Assembly: GCA_009694435.1 (NCBI GenBank)
Contig: SHUY01000014.1
Location: forward strand, 1 to 32,220
Reading direction: 5' to 3'
Origin: Acidimicrobiia bacterium
Lineage (GTDB): Bacteria; Actinomycetota; Acidimicrobiia; IMCC26256; PALSA-555
Length of the DNA stretch: 32,220 nucleotides
Part shown: positions 1-8,045 of the stretch, piece after piece
Numbering within the stretch: the first letter of the stretch is position 1
How the letters are laid out: every line of letters begins with the position of its first letter
The notes under the pieces: generated by a model
What the model was told of the DNA's origin: nothing
Seen by the model: only the letters and a program-made list of their open reading frames with translations
Database searches by the model: none
Program-made: the position numbers and the translations under genes

Positions 1-2
1 GG

Positions 3-527
3 GCGGAAGCCATCGCCGTACTTGACCCCTTGCCCGACGCCAGAGGCCCCAGCGCCTCAACTGGTTCAGTCAGTGGCGACCTCGCCGCCGCCCGGCGCCG
101 GCCCAAGGCTTCTCGCCTCGGCGCCAACCGGCGCACCCGCAAGGCGTACGAAATTACCGAACGGGGCAACGTCTTGCTCATTGAATTGCTCTTGGCCGAC
201 GACGAGCGCACCGACGACGAGCGTTCGTTCGGATTGCGCTTAGCTTTTTGTCGCCACCTACCCCCAACCGGCCGGCTCGAGCTTTTGCAGCGCCGGAGGC
301 GAGTTTTACGCGATCGCCTTGAGCGAGTTGAGCGTCCCCGCGCCATTACAAACGGAAGCGATGACGATCGCTACTCGCGATCATTACGCGAACACCGAGC
401 ACGCGCGACCCAACGAGATCTGGAGTGGATCGAAAGTTTGATCGCTCTTGAGCAAGCCGAAGTATCCGCAAACGAGACCCCAGTAAAAGATAAACGCCCG
501 ACCAAATTATCAACTACAACCAACTAA
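3..527 (+). CDS. PadR-family transcriptional regulator, 5' end outside window
   Basis: This is the C-terminal part of a PadR-like winged-helix regulator. The frame is open from the window edge (position 3) to TAA at 525-527, so the true start and most of the DNA-binding helix-turn-helix lie upstream. Visible family features are the end of the wing ([12 protein letters not shown]), followed by a long helical C-terminal part rich in Arg and Glu ([13 protein letters not shown], then [19 protein letters not shown]) of the kind PadR proteins use for dimerisation. The first in-frame start inside the window (TTG at 30) would remove the recognition helix, so I treat the gene as truncated by the window. 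It lies 16 bp upstream of ino1 on the same strand. The same pairing is known in mycobacteria (Rv0047c next to ino1), so control of inositol synthesis is a reasonable inference. The effector is unknown. Confidence 0.8.
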   Translation, partial: AEAIAVLDPLPDARGPSASTGSVSGDLAAARRRPKASRLGANRRTRKAYEITERGNVLLIELLLADDERTDDERSFGLRLAFCRHLPPTGRLELLQRRRRVLRDRLERVERPRAITNGSDDDRYSRSLREHRARATQRDLEWIESLIALEQAEVSANETPVKDKRPTKLSTTTN

Positions 528-543
528 CGAGAGGAATCTCAAA

Positions 544-1629
544 ATGAGTTCAGACAAAAACCACCGCGTACGCGTTGCCATCGCCGGAGTAGGAAACTGC
601 GCCAGCAGCTTGGTTCAAGGCGTTGAGTATTACCGCGACGCCGATGCTTCGGAAGATGTGCCTGGGCTTATGCACGTTGACCTCGGTGGTTACCACGTAG
701 GTGACGTTGAGTTTGTGGCCGCCTTCGACGTTGACGCGGCCAAAGTTGGGCTGGACCTCGGTAAAGCCATCCACTCGGGACCTAACAACACCATCAAGTT
801 TGCCGAAGTGGGCGAACTGGGTATCCAAGTGCTGCGGGCCCCGACCTACGATGGTTTGGGTGAGTTTTATGCCGTGGAAATTGAAGAGTCGCCCGCCGAG
901 CCCGTAGATGTGGTTCAGGCGCTGCGTGATTCAAAGGCCGACGTTTTGGTCAGTTACTTGCCGGTGGGTTCAGAAGAAGCCCAGCGCTTCTACGCGCAAG
1001 CGTGCCTAGACGCCAAAGTCGCCTTTGTTAACGCCATTCCGGTGTTCATCGCCAGCGACCCCGTGTGGGCCAAAAAGTTTGAAGACGCCGGCGTTCCCAT
1101 AGTGGGCGACGACATCAAAAGCCAAGTGGGGGCGACGATCGTGCACCGCATTCTCACTCGCTTGTTTGAAGACCGGGGAGTTGAATTAGACCGCACTTAC
1201 CAACTCAACTTCGGGGGCAACATGGACTTTAAGAACATGTTGGAACGCAAGCGGTTAAAATCGAAAAAAATCTCTAAGACCCAGTCGGTAACAAGCCAAA
1301 TGGACCACGCGGTCGAAAGCGACGCCGTGCACATTGGTCCGTCCGACCATGTGCCGTGGCTCGAAGACCGCAAGTGGGCCTACATTCGTCTTGAGGGTCG
1401 CAACTTCGGTGACGTTCCACTCAATATTGAACTGAAACTTGAGGTGTGGGACTCGCCCAACTCAGCCGGAGTAATCATTGACGCGGTGCGGTGTGCCAAG
1501 TTGGCAATGGACCGAGGTATTGGTGGACCGCTACTGGGCCCATCGGCCTACTTCATGAAGTCGCCGCCGGTGCAATACCGTGACGAAGACGCGCACGTGA
1601 TGATCGAGGAGTTTGCTCGGGGCGAATAA
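544..1629 (+). CDS. ino1: myo-inositol-1-phosphate synthase (actinobacterial type)
   Basis: Converts D-glucose 6-phosphate to 1D-myo-inositol 3-phosphate with bound NAD+. In actinobacteria this feeds phosphatidylinositol, its mannosides and mycothiol. The protein is 361 residues, the usual length of the short actinobacterial form and much shorter than eukaryotic enzymes. An N-terminal Rossmann motif [12 protein letters not shown] is near residues 16-27. The family core [17 protein letters not shown] is followed by [18 protein letters not shown], and the lysine-rich active-site segment ([20 protein letters not shown]) is in the second half. The ATG is preceded by GAGAGGA at good spacing. The gene follows a PadR regulator by 16 bp, probably in one transcript. 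Its stop codon directly abuts the stop codon of the convergent cca gene, leaving no room for a terminator. Confidence 0.96.
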   Translation: MSSDKNHRVRVAIAGVGNCASSLVQGVEYYRDADASEDVPGLMHVDLGGYHVGDVEFVAAFDVDAAKVGLDLGKAIHSGPNNTIKFAEVGELGIQVLRAPTYDGLGEFYAVEIEESPAEPVDVVQALRDSKADVLVSYLPVGSEEAQRFYAQACLDAKVAFVNAIPVFIASDPVWAKKFEDAGVPIVGDDIKSQVGATIVHRILTRLFEDRGVELDRTYQLNFGGNMDFKNMLERKRLKSKKISKTQSVTSQMDHAVESDAVHIGPSDHVPWLEDRKWAYIRLEGRNFGDVPLNIELKLEVWDSPNSAGVIIDAVRCAKLAMDRGIGGPLLGPSAYFMKSPPVQYRDEDAHVMIEEFARGE

Positions 1630-3015
1630 TTAGGAATCGCGCGCTTGCGCCCAAACTTTTAATCGTTCGTACGCTTCGGCTTCGCTAATCGGACCGTCGT
1701 CGAGTCGCACTTCAAGCAAAAAATCGAGAGCGACACCGACTTCCGGGCCGGGTGCTAGCCCCAAAAACTTCATCACTTGGTCGCCGTCAAGCGCGGGGCG
1801 AATCGCGTCAAGTTCTTCGCGTTCACGAAGTTCACTAATGCGAGCCTCGAGCTCATCCATGCGTTGAGCCAGCGCCGCGGCCTTGCGCTCGTTGCGCGTA
1901 GTGCAGTCGGCGCGCTGGAGTTCGTTGAGCCGATCAAGCAATTCACCGGCGTCGCGGGCGTAGCGGCGGACCGCCTTATCCGTCCAACCCATTGCGTAAG
2001 TGTGAATTCGAAGGTGGAGATAAACCAATTTAGTAACATCGTCAACGTCATCATTAGAAAATTTCAGCGCCCGCATGCGGGCTTGGGTCATACGAGCCCC
2101 GACCACTTCGTGGTGATGAAAACTCACACCCCCATCATCAAACGAACGAGTCTTAGGTTTTCCCACATCATGGAAAAGTGCCGCCAAGCGCACTAATCGG
2201 TCACGGCTCTTTACGTTATTCACTACCGCGATGGTGTGGGCGAGAACATCTTTGTGGTGATGAATAGGATCTTGTTCTAAACGCATGGCGTTAAGTTCGG
2301 GTAAGAACTCGTCCGATAACCCGGTCTCGCACAAAAGCCAAAGTCCCAAACTCGGATCCTCTACGACCAACAAGCGCTCGAGTTCGTCACGTACGCGTTC
2401 AGCACTGACAATCTCTAAGCGATGATGCATAGCCCTCATCGCGGCCACCATGTCCACGTCGGGTTCAAAACCTAGGCTGGCAACAAAGCGCGCCGCCCGC
2501 AACATGCGCAGCGGATCGTCGGCAAACGATTCTTCCGGTGAACGAGGAGTGCGCAAGCGGCGATTCACCAAGTCGTCCACTCCGTCGCACGGATCGACTA
2601 AACGCGGCTCAAGAATAGCCAGCGCCATAGCGTTCACGGTGAAGTCCCGCCGAACAAGATCTTCTTCGATCGTGTCGGCGAAAGTAACTTCGGGCTTGCG
2701 ACTTTCGGGCCGATAAATATCGCCCCGATAAGTAGTGATTTCCATACGGGCGCCATTTTTTTCGCAACTAACCGTGCCGAAGCGTTGGCCCGGAAGCCAC
2801 ACCGAGTCGGCCCAGCCCTTGACCGTGGCGGCAATAACGTCAGGTCGGGCACTAGTGGTTAGGTCAAGATCGGAGTTGGCCCGATCAAGCAACGCGTCGC
2901 GCACCGTTCCGCCGACCAAAAAACACTCGTGGCCGGCAGCCTCGAGCCGCCGCGCCAGAGTGTGCGCGGGTGAGTCGACGGCGAGATACGGCAAAAGCCG
3001 GTCCGGAACAATCAT
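1630..3015 (-). CDS. cca: CCA tRNA nucleotidyltransferase with HD domain
   Basis: Adds or repairs the 3' CCA of tRNAs using CTP and ATP in the cytoplasm. The 461-residue protein has the class II nucleotidyltransferase head near its N-terminus: FLVGGTVRDALLDR, then the metal-binding DLDL pair, then RRDFTVNAMAL. The neck helix carries RMLRAARFVASLGFEPD. A C-terminal HD phosphohydrolase domain contains LAALFHDVGKPKTR and a histidine cluster (FHHHEVVGARM). A late acidic helix (RNERKAAALAQRMDELEARI) looks like a coiled coil. In actinobacteria this gene (often called pcnA) sits divergently from the DUF6049-murJ operon, exactly as here. The one tRNA in this window, tRNA-Ile, does not encode its CCA, so the enzyme is needed for more than repair. 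The 96-bp divergent gap upstream holds a strong palindrome. Confidence 0.95.
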   Translation of the reverse strand: MIVPDRLLPYLAVDSPAHTLARRLEAAGHECFLVGGTVRDALLDRANSDLDLTTSARPDVIAATVKGWADSVWLPGQRFGTVSCEKNGARMEITTYRGDIYRPESRKPEVTFADTIEEDLVRRDFTVNAMALAILEPRLVDPCDGVDDLVNRRLRTPRSPEESFADDPLRMLRAARFVASLGFEPDVDMVAAMRAMHHRLEIVSAERVRDELERLLVVEDPSLGLWLLCETGLSDEFLPELNAMRLEQDPIHHHKDVLAHTIAVVNNVKSRDRLVRLAALFHDVGKPKTRSFDDGGVSFHHHEVVGARMTQARMRALKFSNDDVDDVTKLVYLHLRIHTYAMGWTDKAVRRYARDAGELLDRLNELQRADCTTRNERKAAALAQRMDELEARISELREREELDAIRPALDGDQVMKFLGLAPGPEVGVALDFLLEVRLDDGPISEAEAYERLKVWAQARDS

Positions 3016-3070
3016 CTACCCATTGTCGCCGCTTTGACCAAGCCGAGGCGCCCTATTACCGCGATATCCT

Positions 3071-3095
3071 CGCCACCGCCGTGACGGGGGTGGCG
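3071..3095. promoter_or_regulatory. 25-bp near-perfect palindrome, candidate operator
   Basis: Positions 3071-3082 pair with 3084-3095 around a central G at 3083: 11 of 12 base pairs match, the single mismatch being G3078/G3088. The outer arms are CGCCACC and GGTGGCG. The element lies in the 96-bp gap between divergent cca and the DUF6049-murJ operon and ends two bases before the TACGCT at 3098-3103. An operator over the -35 region, or an RNA hairpin if cca transcription runs through it, are both possible. The bound protein is unknown. Confidence 0.5.
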
Positions 3096-3097
3096 GG

Positions 3098-3103
3098 TAC
3101 GCT
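3098..3103 (+). promoter_or_regulatory. -10-like TACGCT, near-leaderless start
   Basis: TACGCT lies 8 bases before the GTG start of the DUF6049 gene, so transcription would start at or within a base or two of the start codon. No Shine-Dalgarno sequence is visible there, in line with leaderless translation, which is common in actinobacteria. No clear -35 is seen because the palindrome occupies that position. Confidence 0.4.
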
Positions 3104-3111
3104 GAAGTGTC

Positions 3112-5166
3112 GTGACCAAGCGCATTGCCCCACGCGCTCGTTTCCCCGCCTCTTGGGCTGGCGGGGTTATCGCGCTTATTTCTATTACCAGTTTGGTGAT
3201 GGGCGGCGTCTCTACCAATGATCCCTCGGGAGGCGCTTTTGCCGCGCCTTCGCGCGCCACCCAAGCCCTTTCCCTGCTCGGTCAAGACCCCTACGCCATA
3301 AGCGGGGGTGAACTAAATCTCGAAGTATCGATATCCCCCAGCTTGAGCGAGCCGACCGACAACGTGGTAGTCACTGCACAATCATCGGTAACTAATCGCG
3401 CCGCATTCACCCGAGTGGTGAACGGAACCAACACCGGATCGGTGCTTGATCAAGTCGAAATCGCCCTGACCGCTCTCCCCAGCCCGGGGGGCAGCGCACG
3501 CGCCATCTCCCTAACTCTGGGGGCGGCGGGGGCGCTGGCCTTGCCCGCTCTGAGCGCACCTGGGGTTTACCCCTTGACGATCGCCCTCGAGCAAGCCGAC
3601 GGTCAGGTCCGCGAATCATTTACCACCTTTGCCGTCGTAGTCGAAGGCGGGCTGTTTGCTAGTCCCGTAAATAACGAACCTCGTCTCGCGGTGGCGTGGG
3701 TGTGGCCACTAGTCGCCGGGCCCGCGGAACTGCCCAACGGATCGGCCGATCCAGCCGTCAGCGCGGCCGCTCTCCCCACCGGTCGGCTCGGCCGGCAAGT
3801 TAGTGCTCTTTCCCGTCATCTCGACATCCCCATCACCATCTCACCCGGGCCCGAAACCGTGACCGCGCGCAATACCAGTCCGCTGCGCTCTGGTCTGCTG
3901 GCCGTAGCCGCGCGGGCCCAAGTGCTAGCGGGGCCCTACGTTCCCGTTGACATCCCTTCACTAATAGAAAACTTGCTGAGCGGAATTGCCGACAACGAAC
4001 TAGCCACCGGCAACACCGCGTTGAGCGAATACTTTTCTTCTCCGCCCGACATAAGAACCGCGTTGGCTAATCCCGTAAGTCCGGGCGCACTCACCTTACT
4101 TCGGGCTCGGGGAACTACTCGAGTCGCAATTAGCAATTTGGCTCTAGTGAACGGAAGTCGGTCCATACCTACAGCGCCGTTCTCCTTAAAAATCACCCCT
4201 CCGGCCGGGGTCAACGAAACAACTATTAGTGCAGTTGCTAGTGACGACGGCATTGCCAATCTGTTAACCGGAGCAAACCCAGTTCTTAGTGGTCAACGAG
4301 TGCTCGCGGCGCTGGCACTAAATGCTTACGCGAGTGAGGGCGCGGCCCAAGGAACGGTTTTAGTTAATCCCCTTGATCTAGATATTCCCGAAGAAACCTT
4401 TTCTACCATCCTCAACGGACTGCGCAACCACCCTTTGCTAAAACCGGTAACGCTCGAATCTTTCTTTAGTGAAGTGCCCGCAGTACAGACAAGCACGGGA
4501 GCACTAGAGACTCGGGAGTTGACAACCTATTCGCCCCCCGCGCCTCCAGTTAAAGCGTCGGCGCTTAACGCCACCGCCAACCGCGTTCTAGCTCTACAAA
4601 CATTTATCGGAAGCGATGCTCGTGAAGTGCGTACCGCCAACCAATGGCTCTTGCGAGCACCTTCGGCCACCTTTATAGAAGCCGCGGGACAAGCCCGAGC
4701 GCGCCGCTCGCTAAAAGACGCCCAAGCCCGCGTTACGGCGGCCTTGGCCCAGATCGAAATCCCCAACCCCGGCACGATCACCCTAACCTCAGAAAATGGC
4801 TCCATACCCCTTACGTTCCGTAACAATCTCGACCAAACGGTGAGGGTGCGAATTTCGTTGGCCAGCGAAAAACTTTCTTTCCCGACCGGCTCGACCCAAG
4901 AACTTGAACTCCCACCCGCCAATACCACCGTACGGATACCCGTACAAGCACGTACTCCCGGTACGTTCGTGTTGCGACTCAATGTCGCTTCGTCTGACGG
5001 TCTTTTAATAATTGCCGTTCAAGAATTTAAAGTTCGCTCTACCGCAGTTAGCGCAATAGGAATTATCTTAATGATTGGCGCAGTAGTAGTTCTGGCTGCG
5101 TGGTGGATACTTGACGCGCGAGCGCGAAGAAAAAAACGTCGAGAAAAAACTGCGGTGCCGGCATGA
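3112..5166 (+). CDS. DUF6049 family secreted, membrane-anchored protein
   Basis: A 684-residue envelope protein of unknown biochemical role, positional counterpart of mycobacterial Rv3909. The N-terminus has basic residues (MTKRIAPRAR) and a hydrophobic stretch (about 13-33) typical of a signal peptide or signal anchor. The long middle part is rich in Ala, Ser, Thr and Pro with beta-type segments. Near residues 565-635 an immunoglobulin-like stretch (GSIPLTFRNNLDQTVRVRIS) resembles a domain seen in related secreted proteins. A single membrane helix at about 646-667 is followed by a basic tail (RARRKKRREK), so most of the protein should be outside the membrane. Its last codons overlap the murJ start (ATGA), which implies translational coupling and a role linked to cell-wall precursor export. 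The GTG start is chosen because upstream in-frame sequence is non-conserved. Confidence 0.82.
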   Translation: MTKRIAPRARFPASWAGGVIALISITSLVMGGVSTNDPSGGAFAAPSRATQALSLLGQDPYAISGGELNLEVSISPSLSEPTDNVVVTAQSSVTNRAAFTRVVNGTNTGSVLDQVEIALTALPSPGGSARAISLTLGAAGALALPALSAPGVYPLTIALEQADGQVRESFTTFAVVVEGGLFASPVNNEPRLAVAWVWPLVAGPAELPNGSADPAVSAAALPTGRLGRQVSALSRHLDIPITISPGPETVTARNTSPLRSGLLAVAARAQVLAGPYVPVDIPSLIENLLSGIADNELATGNTALSEYFSSPPDIRTALANPVSPGALTLLRARGTTRVAISNLALVNGSRSIPTAPFSLKITPPAGVNETTISAVASDDGIANLLTGANPVLSGQRVLAALALNAYASEGAAQGTVLVNPLDLDIPEETFSTILNGLRNHPLLKPVTLESFFSEVPAVQTSTGALETRELTTYSPPAPPVKASALNATANRVLALQTFIGSDAREVRTANQWLLRAPSATFIEAAGQARARRSLKDAQARVTAALAQIEIPNPGTITLTSENGSIPLTFRNNLDQTVRVRISLASEKLSFPTGSTQELELPPANTTVRIPVQARTPGTFVLRLNVASSDGLLIIAVQEFKVRSTAVSAIGIILMIGAVVVLAAWWILDARARRKKRREKTAVPA

Positions 5167-6803
5167 GTACTGACGATGCTGCGGTTGAACACCAGCGCCA
5201 CAGCACTCACCGATTAATTCGTTCCAGCGCAATTGTTGGCATTGGCACCGCCATATCGCGCGTTACTGGGTTTCTACGAATAGCCGCTATTGCTTACGCG
5301 CTTGGAGTTACCACTATGGCGGGGGTTTACTCCTACGCCAACGAAACCCCTAACATCGTTTATGAACTCTTGCTTGGCGGGATCCTTACTGCCACGTTAG
5401 TACCGCAATTTGTTCGCCACCTACAGTCACGCGACACCAAAGCCACTAGCCAAATAGTCACCGTGGCTCTTTTAGCGCTACTAGGTATAACCGTGTTGGG
5501 CGAAATACTCGCTCCATGGATAATCGACATTTACACTCTGCGGGTCACCGGTCCAGGGCTAGCCGAACAACAAGCCGCGGCCACCAGCCTGCTGCGGCTA
5601 TTTATGCCCCAAATGTTTTTCTACGGATTCACCGCCCTTGCTACCGCCCTGCTCCACGCCCGGCGAAAATTTGCCGCGGCGGCGTTTGCTCCCATCCTTA
5701 ACAACGTGGTCGTCATTGCCATTTTCTTAGCTCTGCCCCAGATCATCAACGGGCCCATAACGGTCGAACGAGTCAACAACGATAAGGGTTTGCTGGTACT
5801 GCTCGGGCTCGGAACCACCGCCGGAATCGTCGCAATGGCACTGGCGCTGATCCCCGCACTGGTTCGATCCGGAGTGCGGTTGTCGTTTTTGCCCGCATTC
5901 AAAAGCGCGGCCGTGCGTACCGTAGTGCGGCTTTCAGGCTGGACCGTTGGGTATGTAGTTGCCAACCAGATCGCTTTAGCCGTCGTTTTAATATTGGCCA
6001 ACAGTCGCCCCGGAGGAGCGTTTGCCTATCTAGCGGCATTCGCCTTCTTTCAACTCCCCCACGGATTGTTTACTGTTTCGGTAACCACCGCCGTGGCTCC
6101 CGACTTAGCGGCCGCGAGTGGACGAGGAGACGCCCCCGGATTTCGCCACCGGTTCGCGCGCGCCTTACGCCTTACTCTCATCGTGGTCATACCCTCGGCG
6201 GTCGTACTGCTGGTGCTCGCCCAGCCCATCGTGGTCGCCCTCTTGCAACGCGGTGCCTTCACTGCTCGTGATGCGGCTCTAGTAGGCGACACGCTCGCGG
6301 GGTTCGCCATTGGACTACCATTTTTCTCAACTTACCTATTCGCGCTGCGGGGCTTTTACTCTCTAAGTGACACCCGCACTCCATTTTTTCTAAACTGTTT
6401 CGAAAATGCAGTCAACATTGTCTTGGCTATTGTTCTTTACGATGCTTACGGAATCCCTGGCCTCGCGTTGGCTTTCTCGGTGGCCTACGCGTTGGCGTCG
6501 GTTCTCACGCTTAGTGTCTTGTCTCGCCGCCTCGGCGGGTTGCGGGGCCGCAATATCGGAGCTACCACGGGGCGCGTTTTGATCGTCAGCTTGGTCGCCG
6601 GAGCAGGTGCATGGGGAGTTAGCCAGGCTATTGGGCACTCCTCAGCCGCCACCGCGCTGATGACCGTGGTGGTCGGGCTGGCGGTGGCGGTAGGAGTAGT
6701 CGTGGCCGGCTATTGGGCTTTACGAATAAAGGAGTTTCAAGAGTTAGTCCGGTTGCGGCGGCGACGGCGAGGTGGCACCGCCGCGCCCAACCTGCCACGA
6801 TGA
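5163..6803 (+). CDS. murJ: MurJ lipid II flippase
   Basis: Moves lipid-linked peptidoglycan precursor (lipid II) from the inner to the outer face of the cytoplasmic membrane; MATE/MOP superfamily. The 546-residue protein has about 14 hydrophobic segments. The first carries the family pattern SAIVGIGTAISRVTGFLRIA with the conserved Arg residues, followed by NIVYELLLGGILTATLVPQF. Mid-protein segments FFQLPHGLFTVSVTTAVAPDL and LRGFYSLSDTRTPFFLNC are also typical. It ends shortly after the last helix with a basic tail (LRRRRRGG). It therefore lacks the large cytoplasmic pseudokinase extension of mycobacterial MviN/MurJ, so regulation through FhaA-type recognition is unlikely. The start overlaps the stop of the DUF6049 gene by ATGA. 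Confidence 0.94.
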   Translation: MSTDDAAVEHQRHSTHRLIRSSAIVGIGTAISRVTGFLRIAAIAYALGVTTMAGVYSYANETPNIVYELLLGGILTATLVPQFVRHLQSRDTKATSQIVTVALLALLGITVLGEILAPWIIDIYTLRVTGPGLAEQQAAATSLLRLFMPQMFFYGFTALATALLHARRKFAAAAFAPILNNVVVIAIFLALPQIINGPITVERVNNDKGLLVLLGLGTTAGIVAMALALIPALVRSGVRLSFLPAFKSAAVRTVVRLSGWTVGYVVANQIALAVVLILANSRPGGAFAYLAAFAFFQLPHGLFTVSVTTAVAPDLAAASGRGDAPGFRHRFARALRLTLIVVIPSAVVLLVLAQPIVVALLQRGAFTARDAALVGDTLAGFAIGLPFFSTYLFALRGFYSLSDTRTPFFLNCFENAVNIVLAIVLYDAYGIPGLALAFSVAYALASVLTLSVLSRRLGGLRGRNIGATTGRVLIVSLVAGAGAWGVSQAIGHSSAATALMTVVVGLAVAVGVVVAGYWALRIKEFQELVRLRRRRRGGTAAPNLPR

Positions 6804-6845
6804 CTTACTAATAGAAATCAACCGACCAAAGCGAGGAGAACAGTA

Positions 6846-7685
6846 GTGGGAGTTCGAATAGTAACGGATAGCGCGTGCGATCTGCCCGAAGATGTCGCGG
6901 CGGCTCTGCACATTGAAGTCGTTCCTCTAACTATTCGCTTTGGTAAAGAAGAGTTTGTCGATCGAGAAGAGCTCGACAACGCAACCTTCTGGAAAAAATT
7001 GCGCGCGTCAGAAACATTGCCCGAGACCGCGGCTCCCTCCGCAGGCGCCTTTGAAACCCGTTACCGAAAACTTATCGACCGAGGCGCCACCGGAATTATT
7101 TGTATCAACATGTCTTCCAAACTATCGGGAACAATGCAAGCAGCCCAAGTAGCGGCTTCAGCGGTTAGTGGTGACTGTGTAGTGCAAGTGGTTGACTCCG
7201 AAACCTGCTCTATGGGATTAGGCGCACTTTGCCTAACCGCAGCGCGGCGGGCGGCCGATGGAGACTCAATCGAAAGTATTGTGCGTGAAGTTATTAGCCG
7301 GCGCGACCGGACCCAACTTTTTGGTGCTTTAGATACTTTGGAGTACCTCAAAAAAGGTGGTCGGGTTGGAAATGCTAAAGCGCTCTTGGGGTCGATGCTT
7401 TCAATCAAGCCCGTGGTTGAAATACGCGCTGGTTTGGTCGAAGAAGCGGGGCGAGTACGCACCCGATCGAAGTCACTCAAGTTGTTAGCCGAAAAAGTTG
7501 CCGCCCAGCCCATCGATTCCCTCTCGGTTTTGCACGGCCAAGCCGATGACCTAGAAGATCTCCTCGACTTGCTCAATCCCATATTCCCCCGCGACGAAAT
7601 TCAGGTCGGTGATGTCGGACCGGTAATCGGGACCCACGGCGGACCCGGAGTCATTGGGGTCACCTATCAAGTAAGTCAGCAATAG
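6846..7685 (+). CDS. DegV family fatty-acid-binding protein
   Basis: DegV proteins bind a fatty acid and in some bacteria serve as the FakB subunit that presents it to fatty acid kinase. The 279-residue length is normal. Seen here: N-terminal VRIVTDSACDLP with the ligand-contacting TDS motif, PLTIRFGKEEF, SETLPETAAPSAGAFE, the INMSSKLSGTMQAA motif, DSETCSMGLG, and the C-terminal LEYLKKGGRVGNAKALLGS. The GTG start is supported by AGGAGA at 6834-6839. It lies 42 bp after murJ on the same strand. DegV is not part of the usual mycobacterial murJ-trxB interval, which has sigM instead. No FakA kinase gene is visible in this window, so a role as a FakB partner cannot be judged from context. Confidence 0.92.
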   Translation: MGVRIVTDSACDLPEDVAAALHIEVVPLTIRFGKEEFVDREELDNATFWKKLRASETLPETAAPSAGAFETRYRKLIDRGATGIICINMSSKLSGTMQAAQVAASAVSGDCVVQVVDSETCSMGLGALCLTAARRAADGDSIESIVREVISRRDRTQLFGALDTLEYLKKGGRVGNAKALLGSMLSIKPVVEIRAGLVEEAGRVRTRSKSLKLLAEKVAAQPIDSLSVLHGQADDLEDLLDLLNPIFPRDEIQVGDVGPVIGTHGGPGVIGVTYQVSQQ

Positions 7686-7707
7686 GTCTCCGCCCACCCT
7701 TGCCCGA

Positions 7708-7713
7708 TACGCT
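7708..7713 (+). promoter_or_regulatory. -10-like TACGCT ahead of the small membrane gene
   Basis: TACGCT preceded by CCGA, ending 8 bases before the ATG at 7722, the same spacing as at 3098-3112. No ribosome binding site is visible between them, so a leaderless or near-leaderless mRNA for the small membrane protein and trxB is plausible. A second promoter inside the operon would let trxB be expressed apart from murJ. Confidence 0.35.
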
Positions 7714-7721
7714 CATTCCGT

Positions 7722-8045
7722 ATGCCTGATCAAGAACCCGAAGCCAAAACCCCGCCCGCGGACGACTGGCCCCAGCAGGCCGCCAGCGCGCTCGAGCAAT
7801 GGGTCGGCTTCGTACGCGACCACACGGTGGCGCCCGCGCAAAGGGTCACCAAGGCGGTGGTCTACGGGCTTTTGGCCACATTTTTCGTGGTCACCGCTAT
7901 CGCGATTTTGGTGATCGGAGTATTTCGTGGGTTGGTCGTACTCACCGGCGACGCCTGGGCGGCGTATCTCATTACCGCAGGAATACTGGTTCTAACTGGA
8001 GCGCTGTTGTGGAGCCGGCGATCTAAACCAAAGAAGAGGTCATGA
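7722..8045 (+). CDS. Small two-TM membrane protein upstream of trxB
   Basis: A 107-residue protein whose function I do not recognise. Residues 1-45 are polar and acidic with many Pro and Ala (MPDQEPEAKTPPADDWPQQA), then an amphipathic stretch (QWVGFVRDHTVAPAQRVTK). Two hydrophobic helices follow at about 47-70 and 78-97, and a basic tail (SRRSKPKKRS) probably stays in the cytoplasm. The layout resembles small actinobacterial holin-like or DUF-type membrane proteins, but no catalytic motif is present and a holin role would be speculation. The stop overlaps the trxB start by ATGA, so the two are likely co-translated. Upstream there is a TACGCT -10-like element and no Shine-Dalgarno sequence. 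Confidence 0.72.
   Translation: MPDQEPEAKTPPADDWPQQAASALEQWVGFVRDHTVAPAQRVTKAVVYGLLATFFVVTAIAILVIGVFRGLVVLTGDAWAAYLITAGILVLTGALLWSRRSKPKKRS

Noticed and set aside
1-60. Possible frameshift in the PadR regulator
   Set aside because: I first missed the recognition helix, but the visible in-frame residues correspond to the region just after it; the helix lies beyond the window edge, so no frameshift is needed.
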